Below are positions 1 to 6,198 of a stretch of 14,518 nucleotides of DNA, one piece after another. The stretch comes from Desulfobacterales bacterium. Lineage in GTDB: Bacteria; Desulfobacterota; Desulfobacteria; Desulfobacterales; C00003060. The position numbers were made by a program, and so were the translations under genes. How positions within the stretch are numbered: position 1 is the stretch's first letter; each line of letters starts with the position of its first letter. Location: NCBI GenBank assembly GCA_030668505.1, contig DAOUTV010000018.1, positions 1-14,518 of the forward strand, read 5' to 3'. Under the pieces are notes generated by a model. That model made no database searches, had not been told where the DNA came from, and saw nothing but the letters and a program-made list of their open reading frames with translations.

Positions 1-70
1 AAAGCCGGAATCCAGTCAGAACGATCTGGAATATGGCTATTTTAGTTCATGGTCATAGCTCGACTTCTGG

Positions 71-91
71 ATGCCGGATCAAGTCCGGCAT
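71..91. repeat. Hairpin of an interspersed GCCGGA/TCCGGC repeat
   Basis: An eight-base perfect inverted repeat, ATGCCGGA (71-78) and TCCGGCAT (84-91), flanks the five-base loop TCAAG. It lies in a stretch with further repeat-like pieces, GCCGGAATCCAG at 4-15 and GAATCCAGAAT at 96-106. This arrangement (CTGGATGCCGGA, then TCCGGCATGAC) resembles a short intergenic repeat that I recall being scattered through many deltaproteobacterial genomes. No T-run follows, so it is unlikely to be an intrinsic terminator. The 5' end of the adjacent gene remnant may have been lost to such repeats (inference). Confidence 0.6.
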
Positions 92-141
92 GACAGAATC
101 CAGAATTTGGTGTCAACGGTAAGTGTCGTTGTAGGGTTAAT

Positions 142-439
142 ATTGATCGACATTTCAGGAGAGCTGTAAAAAAGGCTTCCACAAAGAAAGCCACAGCAAA
201 GAAGAGAGCCGCAAAAACCGACAGTCACTGATCAAGTTTTGAACATTATCAAGAGATCAACAAAAGGGGGTGACGTTTCCACCTTGGCAAAAAAGATTGG
301 AGTTGAGGATAAGAAGATCAGAAATATCGTTTATAAGGCATGTAAATCAGGCAGAATCAAAAGAGCAAGTAGGAGGATTTATATCAGGGTGTTTTTTCTC
401 AAGGGTTCGCAAACTTCTTGGCCAGGTCACTGTCAATGA
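142..439 (+). pseudogene. Frameshifted remnant: Lys/Ala-rich tail plus winged-helix-like domain
   Basis: Two reading frames join into one plausible protein. In the first, from about 163, codons give AVKKASTKKATAKKRAAKT and then a stop at 229-231. Skipping one base near 218-221 moves into a second frame that reads TVTDQVLNIIKRSTKGGD and continues through STLAKKIGV, DKKIRNIVYKAC and GRIKRASRRIYI. The first part resembles a histone-H1-like basic tail. The second resembles a small winged-helix (MarR/H1-like) DNA-binding domain: helix, GxDVxTL turn, recognition helix KKIRNIVYKA, then the wing GRIKRA. No start codon or ribosome binding site is visible upstream in the first frame, so the 5' end also looks lost. 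The second frame runs on to a stop at 437-439 and overlaps the end of the convergent PrkA gene by 41 bases; the last 20 or so residues there are probably read-through. An intact small protein from TTG 239 (66 aa) is possible but lacks a ribosome binding site. A sequencing error at the shift is the main alternative. Confidence 0.5.
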
Positions 440-2726
440 CATAGATGCAGACTTCTTTTGCGCCCTTCTCAGTATAATTGTACTTTTTGCAAAGGTTTTT
501 TACCAGGTAGGTAACGTCATCCCTGATCTTTTTGTCGTAGGTCTTGAAGTCCTCCTCGTCGTAGTCCTTGATGGCACGCCGGAAGTTTTCGTTTTCAAGA
601 AAGGGATCCAGCACCTTTTCCTTCAGGTTGTACACGTATCGATCACGCAAGGATTCATAAATCTTTGTCTCTGTAATGGGTTTTCCGTCAACCATCATTT
701 CCTGAGTTAATGTCTTGGACGTATATTCCTTTTGGGTGTCTTGCCGGAATGTTAAGCGTTTATTTTTTTCTGCCTTTGCACCAAGTAAGTAAGCCTCAAT
801 GCTCTCAAGAAATTCTTCGGTAATTTCCAGCCTTTCACCGGTGAACTTGCAGGTTTCGACACAACCTATCTCGAAGTTAATGGCAAACAGGTAATTTTGT
901 ATTTCCTGAGCAATCTGTTCTTCATTGTAGTAGTAGAGGGATTCTTTGACTTCCTGCAAAACCGTGTAGTCATACATGCGAAGTAATGACTCTAGAAACC
1001 CTTTAGGTATTGATTCGCTGAGGTCTTTGCGGATTCTAGTGAAAAAGTTATTCAAAACGGACATGTTGATGGGCTTATTTTCCTTGGCATAACTAGAGTA
1101 AAACTCATTAAATATTTTAATGGAATCGCGTCCGGAGATGCCGTGCTCCCCTTCGGTCTCCGATTCAGCAATGATTTTTCGTCGCCGTTTTGCATTTAAT
1201 CTTTTTCTGTCTTCTTCTGTAAGCCATGGGGGGATATGTCCAGTGTAAATTTCCATCTTAAGGAGTTGAAGGTTCTCATCGCAATAAAGCTTGTATTTCT
1301 CAGCCTTACCGATCCATTCCAGCAAGGATTCAGACTTTGTGTTAAGCCTAGTAGATATAATGACCCTGGCAAAATTATGCAGAACTCTGGGAAGAAAACT
1401 CGCATCAATGTGCTTTCCGAAAATATTTCGGTATATCTCCACCTCTGTTCTCAGATCCATAACATAAGGGATATTGATATATTGAATACGGTCTGAAAAG
1501 GATTGGAAACTTGCAATATTTTTCTTGTCTTCTGGATTCATGACGGCCAAAAGGAGTGAATTGACGTTTTCCTCGATATCCTCCACCTTGTGTATGCCCT
1601 CACTGATGATATTATGAAGCTCGATCAAACGTTCTTTATTGTGAGACTTGATGTCCATAAGGGCATATATCCCGTTATTGGTCTTCGCATATCGGGAAAA
1701 AATATATCTAACCTGGTTGCCGTTGCTCAATAGGGCGTTTACCCGCTTTTGAATCATGGGATTGCTTAAGACATTGTGACGCAAGGGTCTGTCCCCAGGG
1801 TTGAAAACGCTGATGCCTTCACCAAGTCGCCTGTTGAACCGGTAGGGTCGCGCATACAGCATTTCAAAGACCTTCTGCGGACTCGTCAGTTTTTTCAAAA
1901 GGGTCTCATACAATGAACTGCATATGGTACAGGGGTTATCACTGAATACCCACTCGTATTCTTTTTCGGTAAAAAGCTTCCACTTGAATTCATCGTTTTT
2001 AAGTAGATCGTCGAAAAACATACGACGGTGAGGTTTGGGGATCATCAATAAGGGATTATCGTGACAGGGGCAGGGAACTTCTACATAATCGCGGGTTGAG
2101 TAAGTTTCCTCAACATAATCGCCGGTTGAATGCGGGATATTTTTTTCTTTATTGAATTGATTAGCATTTTGTGGGGCATTATTCAGCAATTGAGACAATT
2201 TGTCAAGCAAAGGCATGGCCTCATGTTCCGGAAGACTGCCCAATATTTTCCGATCAAATCTCCAAACCGTCTCAAAACGCGAGCCATCTTCCGTGTTGGC
2301 ATATTCTTGAAATTTTTTTAGAAGGTTATTCAGGAATGTGCTCTTCCCACAGCCGGGAGGGCCTTCAAAAATATAGATCTTATTTTGCTGTGCACCTATC
2401 TTTAGGGCTTCAATGAGATTTATCAACCTATTGGCAAAGAGTCTGTCTGCGAAAAATGGGTGGTCTGAGCCTTGAACAAAAAGCTTGGTGCAATCATAGT
2501 CCAGGAAATGAATCGACTCTGGATCATCCGGGTATTCATCAATGCCTTCCTCCACATAGGCCCTAATCATGTCATGAAACACCTGAAAAATATTGCGGAC
2601 TACTGTCTGGGGTTTAGCGGCGAGCACCTTGAGAAATTCCTCAAAGGGTATGGAGGTTTGTTGATCCAACTGGCTCAAGCGTTGGTTGAGATAGTGCATT
2701 GCCTTTTTTATCTTGTCGTCGGCCAT
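399..2726 (-). CDS. prkA: PrkA-family AAA+ protein, large second paralogue (775 aa)
   Basis: PrkA-type AAA+ protein, cytoplasmic, last gene of the prkA-yeaH-spoVR cluster. PrkA (YeaG) has been described as a serine protein kinase and in Bacillus also as an ATP-dependent protease; which applies here cannot be read from the sequence. Residues 27-57 (FEEFLKVL...IFQVFHDMI) match the PrkA N-terminal region, and the P-loop GPPGCGKST is at 122-130. A CPCHDNPLLMIP segment at 219-230 corresponds to the PrkA CPxHxxPLxLIP motif, followed by CTIC at 266-269. The C-terminal part has the PrkA ISGRDSIKIFNEF block (530-542), NYLFAINFEIGC (611-622) and a final helical domain. The expected Walker B segment (NNGIYALMDIK, 350-360) lacks the acidic pair seen in the other paralogue, while SDRI at 411-414 keeps the arginine. 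Usual PrkA length is about 630-650 aa; extra length comes from an insert at about 185-217 and basic/charged linkers (about 505-528 and 650-690). The start has no strong ribosome binding site. It begins 146 bases after spoVR, so a separate promoter is possible. Confidence 0.87.
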   Translation of the reverse strand: MADDKIKKAMHYLNQRLSQLDQQTSIPFEEFLKVLAAKPQTVVRNIFQVFHDMIRAYVEEGIDEYPDDPESIHFLDYDCTKLFVQGSDHPFFADRLFANRLINLIEALKIGAQQNKIYIFEGPPGCGKSTFLNNLLKKFQEYANTEDGSRFETVWRFDRKILGSLPEHEAMPLLDKLSQLLNNAPQNANQFNKEKNIPHSTGDYVEETYSTRDYVEVPCPCHDNPLLMIPKPHRRMFFDDLLKNDEFKWKLFTEKEYEWVFSDNPCTICSSLYETLLKKLTSPQKVFEMLYARPYRFNRRLGEGISVFNPGDRPLRHNVLSNPMIQKRVNALLSNGNQVRYIFSRYAKTNNGIYALMDIKSHNKERLIELHNIISEGIHKVEDIEENVNSLLLAVMNPEDKKNIASFQSFSDRIQYINIPYVMDLRTEVEIYRNIFGKHIDASFLPRVLHNFARVIISTRLNTKSESLLEWIGKAEKYKLYCDENLQLLKMEIYTGHIPPWLTEEDRKRLNAKRRRKIIAESETEGEHGISGRDSIKIFNEFYSSYAKENKPINMSVLNNFFTRIRKDLSESIPKGFLESLLRMYDYTVLQEVKESLYYYNEEQIAQEIQNYLFAINFEIGCVETCKFTGERLEITEEFLESIEAYLLGAKAEKNKRLTFRQDTQKEYTSKTLTQEMMVDGKPITETKIYESLRDRYVYNLKEKVLDPFLENENFRRAIKDYDEEDFKTYDKKIRDDVTYLVKNLCKKYNYTEKGAKEVCIYVIDSDLAKKFANP
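2081..2130 (-). repeat. In-frame 30-bp tandem duplication inside the large PrkA gene
   Basis: Plus-strand blocks 2081-2100 and 2111-2130 agree at 17 of 20 positions with a period of 30 bases. In the protein this is a 10-residue repeat, STGDYVEETY followed by STRDYVEVPC, at residues 200-219. It lies immediately before the conserved CPCHDNPL motif and lengthens the insert that distinguishes this PrkA from the shorter paralogue. The reading frame is kept, so this is an expansion within the gene and not damage. Confidence 0.8.
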
Positions 2727-2810
2727 ATCTTTTATTGATATCTCACATATTCAAAGCAGTTGTCGATTTGTTCCATGAACATTAAGTGTTGGTGTTCTCC
2801 ATTGTTCCTA

Positions 2811-2827
2811 TTGAGGCTAAGCCTCAA
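2811..2827. promoter_or_regulatory. Perfect palindrome upstream of the large PrkA gene
   Basis: TTGAGGCT (2811-2818) and AGCCTCAA (2820-2827) form a perfect eight-base inverted repeat around one central A, in the 146-base gap between spoVR and the large prkA, about 85 bases before the prkA start. The symmetry with almost no loop fits a dimeric DNA-binding site better than an RNA hairpin, and no T-run follows on either strand. No confident -35/-10 pair was found around it. Function is unknown; an operator for separate control of the last gene is a guess. Confidence 0.35.
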
Positions 2828-2872
2828 AGTTAAAAGCAGGAGTCATTAAGTGGCAGGCTATCTTTTCATTCT

Positions 2873-4507
2873 CTATACTGATGAAATATTTCTTTTGGAA
2901 AGCTTTCGATTTTCCATGGTATATAAAACGCGCTGCCATTTTATTTCTGGTTCTTTTTTCTCTTCTTTAGTCGGAGTCGAAGAACCGGTAACGGAAGCGA
3001 CCTCACTCGTTTCCAGCTGAACAGGACCGCCCCAGAGATATTCAATTCCCATCATAGTATTTGCGATAAATTCCTTCACCAGAGGCTTTTCCTCAAAGCG
3101 ATGCACGAGATAGAGGGTTTTGTTCTTTCCTTTTTCAGGTTCGACTTCTATATGAGGCGGATGATACAGGGTGTCCAACAGCATTTTGCGATAGTCTTCC
3201 GCTTTCCGGCTCTTTACATAGAACTCCCAAACCATCTTAGCTTTGTTCAATCTTCTGCCCGCTACAAACAGTTTGTTGCGGGTAATAAAATCTTGGTCAA
3301 CAAAGGTGTTGACAAACAGAAAATCACTAAGGTTTTCGCGGACTTTAAATATAAAGTTCTGCCCCTGCCCTGTTCCTGCGTCAAATTTATCCCTTTTGTA
3401 GGCATCCAGAAGCCGTCTAAATTCAATGGAGTATTTTCCTTTATTAGCGATTTCCTCAATGTAGTAAAAAAGATGCATCCCAAGTGCATAGGGATTTAGT
3501 CCCACGCGAGGCAATGATGCAACACCTGCATGGGTCCGAGCAAAGTCCACCTCGTGTCCTTTGATACGTTCATCTTGGAGGAAAAGCTTTTCGTGCCAGT
3601 AACTGGCCCACCCTTCATTCATAATTTTAGTTCTGATTTGTGGTTGAAAGAACACGGATGTCTTGCGAACTACCTGCATAACCGGTTTCATCCACTCGTT
3701 TTCATCTTTTTTCAAAAAATCAGAATGCTCCATCAGATATTGAATCAAGTCGATTTCATGTTTGGGTTTTTCCTGGAGGCTTTTTTTAAAAATTGCGTCA
3801 AATTCAGGATATTTCCTGCGCACATCCGAAAAAAAAGATCTTTCCCCCCGCTCTACATCTTTTTTTACGCAGTCATTATATCTTTCTATTTCTTTAATAT
3901 AATCATGGATCTTCACCTTCTTGATAGACTGCAAGAACACATCGAAGTAGAAATCCAACCTTTTTGACAGGTTTGTCACCGGGGGGCGATTCAGGCGTGA
4001 GAGTTCGTCGTGGTAACCTGCGAGGTTATCGATTCCACGGGTAAATTCAATAACGTAATCTACCCATCTTCCCTTTTCCGACCTGAGTTTGGCGATCATG
4101 CGTTTATCAGATAGGGCCTGGCCGGTGAAATCATAGTCCCAGGTATGACGGAAGTACAAATTGTTCTGAAAAAAATCAATGTGCGCTAAAACGTGGTAGA
4201 AAATCAGCACATTCAACCAGTCCGGGTTGTTGTCATTGTAGAAAGAGATGGCCGGGCGGGTGTTGATGACGGTTTCATATGGGTTACTCGGGTAAAGCTC
4301 GTACCTGCCTTTTTCTTTTAGGACCTCCACATCGTGGACCCAGTAATCGTAAAGCGTTGGGATCATCAATTTTGGCGATAGTTCCAGCAGGTCCCGGTTG
4401 GTTACTATATACTCCAGGGTCTCATCCTGAAAACGCAGACCAGCATTTAGTGCTCTCTCCTTGCAGCCCTCCATGATTTTTTTGGTATGCTGATCGATCA
4501 ATTCCAT
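2873..4507 (-). CDS. spoVR: SpoVR-family protein (YcgB-like)
   Basis: Member of the SpoVR family, soluble, of unknown biochemical activity. It is named from Bacillus, where it affects spore cortex formation, but it is common in non-sporulating bacteria beside prkA and yeaH. Numbering from the upstream GTG, family hallmarks are HVLAHIDFFQNN (108-119), MNEGWASYWH (299-308) and GLNPYALGMHLFYYIEEI (339-356). Length is about 544-547 aa, a little longer than E. coli YcgB (about 510), partly from a Ser/Thr/Glu-rich tail near 510-530. No signal peptide or membrane segment is seen. I chose ATG at 4507 because AAGGTG lies six bases before it; a GTG at 4516 in the same frame overlaps that ribosome binding site. 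The gene follows yeaH after a 250-base gap filled by a palindromic repeat, and precedes the large prkA by 146 bases. Conserved context suggests it acts in the same stress pathway as PrkA and YeaH (inference). Confidence 0.93.
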   Translation of the reverse strand: MELIDQHTKKIMEGCKERALNAGLRFQDETLEYIVTNRDLLELSPKLMIPTLYDYWVHDVEVLKEKGRYELYPSNPYETVINTRPAISFYNDNNPDWLNVLIFYHVLAHIDFFQNNLYFRHTWDYDFTGQALSDKRMIAKLRSEKGRWVDYVIEFTRGIDNLAGYHDELSRLNRPPVTNLSKRLDFYFDVFLQSIKKVKIHDYIKEIERYNDCVKKDVERGERSFFSDVRRKYPEFDAIFKKSLQEKPKHEIDLIQYLMEHSDFLKKDENEWMKPVMQVVRKTSVFFQPQIRTKIMNEGWASYWHEKLFLQDERIKGHEVDFARTHAGVASLPRVGLNPYALGMHLFYYIEEIANKGKYSIEFRRLLDAYKRDKFDAGTGQGQNFIFKVRENLSDFLFVNTFVDQDFITRNKLFVAGRRLNKAKMVWEFYVKSRKAEDYRKMLLDTLYHPPHIEVEPEKGKNKTLYLVHRFEEKPLVKEFIANTMMGIEYLWGGPVQLETSEVASVTGSSTPTKEEKKEPEIKWQRVLYTMENRKLSKRNISSV

Positions 4508-4567
4508 TGTATTCACCTTAGCTCACAGCTGATAGCTCTAACAAGGCGCTTCCTTCTGCTATTAACT

Positions 4568-4749
4568 AGTTTCCATCCATAAATGGCCCTTTTCCGCAAT
4601 CTCGGCGTCAAACTGCGGGGTTGCTTGTGCGACGTACCTCGGTACGCCTCCGCACAACCCCTTGCTTTCCTTGACCTTGCGGAAAATTGCTCATTTCTGA
4701 ATTGGAAACTTACGCTTGTGCCCATTGAGTTTTTACGATTCATGGATGG
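4568..4749. repeat. Nested palindromic element between yeaH and spoVR
   Basis: A roughly 180-bp element made of concentric inverted repeats. Outer arms are CCATCCAT (4573-4580) and ATGGATGG (4742-4749); AGTTTCCA (4568-4575) also pairs with TGGAAACT (4703-4710). A middle stem pairs TTTTCCGCAA (4590-4599) with TTGCGGAAAA (4677-4686). The inner stem pairs GGGGTTG (4617-4623) and GTGCG (4627-4631) with CGCACAACCCC (4651-4661), and is capped by CGTACC-TC-GGTACG (4633-4646). AGCTGATAG (4527-4535) and CTATCAGCT (4764-4772) flank the whole. It has no gene of its own, and a 76-codon frame across it is a by-product. It lies within the operon, so the transcript would fold into a long hairpin between yeaH and spoVR and could lower downstream expression or protect upstream mRNA (inference). 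I judge it a non-autonomous interspersed repeat. Confidence 0.8.
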
Positions 4750-4766
4750 GCACTAACTATCACCTA

Positions 4767-6158
4767 TCAGCTAATAAGTTTCTTTATTCCTTCAATCAGG
4801 CGCGGTTCATCCGCATCTTCCTGTACGACATCAAGGCGGAGCAGGTCCGGCTTTTCAGTCAGCAGCTTTGAAGCTTCAAGGTATTTTTCAACTTCAGTCT
4901 TGGTGCTTGATCCGGATGAGCGCTGGGCGACGGTAATCCCCATCCTGTTGGCATAGGTCAGCATTTTTTTTAACTCCGGAATAGCTTCCTTTCCGTCCGT
5001 ATCCCAATCGTCGCCGTCGGTACCATGGAAAACATAAATATTGTAATCCCTGACCAGGTTTTCCTTGTTTACAATTTCGTTAACGAGCCGGTAGGAAGTA
5101 AATACCTTTGTGCCGCCCGCAACTTTTGAGTTGTAATATGTATAGAAGTCTGGAACCTCTTTTGCCTCGGTGTCATGAAGGACAAAACGGGTTTCCACCT
5201 GCATGGCATACTGGTACAAAAGCCAGCTGTAAATCAATACGTGCTGAGCCACCACAAGTTCAGTCGGTTTGCCGGCCATGGAGCCGGAGTAGTCTCTTAG
5301 GAAAAAGACCATAGCCTGGGACTCATAGTCCATTTCGCGGGAGAGGACCCTGAAAATTCTGTCGTGGGGTGATATCAGGAAGCGGGTCGGATCAATATCG
5401 TTTATGTCGGGTAGGTTCCCGAGGGTGATATTGGTCTCAACGATTTTTCGCAGCGTTGCCTTTTTGTCGAGAAACTGGCCAAACCCCCGATGCTTGTCGG
5501 TCAGGTCATATGTATACCGGGTGAGAGATCGTTTTTTACCTTTGTCTTTTATGTTGGGCAGTTCAAACTTTTCTGTTAGAATTTTACCTAGATCATAGGC
5601 GCTCGATTCCATTTCGTGCGGGGCACCTTCTCCCCCTCCGGGACCTTCTCCTGATCCCTCCGGATCCCGGACCGGCTGTTCACCGATGACTTCTCCTTCT
5701 TCACCTTCCCCTGTACCTCCCGATTGTCCACCTTCTTCTGGAGGCATGAGCGACGAGTCATGGATAAATTTTTCTTCCACAGTGGAGGGAATGACTACAA
5801 CCTTATCCTTGCCTCCTCTCCCCGGCTTGATTAACCGGCCAACATTTATCTTTCTCGGGAACCCATCTTCCTTCCTCTTCTTGTCCCGTTCCAGTAGTTC
5901 GTCTATAGAGTGAAGAGTGAGACTATAAGTGCTTTGAAGTGCAGTTATGTGCTGCAGTGTAAAAAGATCATTGTATGAATAAATACTATCGGAAGCATGG
6001 GGGAATGTTTCGATTCCGGGCCCCACACTATTCTGTGACGCATCAGGCAGATCATGGAGACGCTCATCATACAACTCGGAGAGGATCCTCTGATCCTGCT
6101 CAGGAGTAAGACCTCTTTCCTTAAGCTTGTTATAAAGTCTTAAGCGCTTATGGTCCAT
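4767..6158 (-). CDS. yeaH: YeaH/DUF444 family VWA-like protein
   Basis: YeaH-type protein (DUF444), the usual partner of PrkA/YeaG, cytoplasmic. The C-terminal half is von Willebrand A-like. A MIDAS-type metal site RDYSGSM is at residues 288-294 (DxSxS), with VAGGTKVFTSY at 346-356 and HGTDGDDWDTD at 378-388 supplying further candidate metal ligands. Residues 104-125 (INVGRLIKPGRGG then KDKVVVIPS) match the family's N-terminal region. A Gly/Glu/Pro-rich linker at about 140-182 connects the two parts. Length 463 aa against about 427 in E. coli. ATG 6158 is preceded by a weak GGGAAC at a workable distance. The gene begins 40 bases after the prkA stop, so the two are surely co-transcribed; the stop codon lies inside the outermost flank of the palindromic element that follows. 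VWA plus AAA+ pairing suggests that YeaH links PrkA to a target in a metal-dependent way, by analogy with other AAA+/VWA pairs (inference). Confidence 0.92.
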   Translation of the reverse strand: MDHKRLRLYNKLKERGLTPEQDQRILSELYDERLHDLPDASQNSVGPGIETFPHASDSIYSYNDLFTLQHITALQSTYSLTLHSIDELLERDKKRKEDGFPRKINVGRLIKPGRGGKDKVVVIPSTVEEKFIHDSSLMPPEEGGQSGGTGEGEEGEVIGEQPVRDPEGSGEGPGGGEGAPHEMESSAYDLGKILTEKFELPNIKDKGKKRSLTRYTYDLTDKHRGFGQFLDKKATLRKIVETNITLGNLPDINDIDPTRFLISPHDRIFRVLSREMDYESQAMVFFLRDYSGSMAGKPTELVVAQHVLIYSWLLYQYAMQVETRFVLHDTEAKEVPDFYTYYNSKVAGGTKVFTSYRLVNEIVNKENLVRDYNIYVFHGTDGDDWDTDGKEAIPELKKMLTYANRMGITVAQRSSGSSTKTEVEKYLEASKLLTEKPDLLRLDVVQEDADEPRLIEGIKKLIS

Positions 6159-6198
6159 ATCGATTGTTCCCAGTTATAAAATAGGTGTGCGGTTCTAA

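Noticed and set aside
270..710. 146-codon plus-strand frame opposite the end of the large PrkA
   Set aside because: Mostly the antisense of a well-supported PrkA C-terminus; no ribosome binding site or family signature.
2873..4507. Evidence of endospore formation from spoVR
   Set aside because: SpoVR homologues are widespread in non-sporulating proteobacteria, and no sporulation regulators are present here.
4513..4743. 76-codon minus-strand frame between yeaH and spoVR
   Set aside because: It coincides exactly with the nested palindrome; its Arg/Ser-rich composition follows from the repeat. No convincing ribosome binding site.
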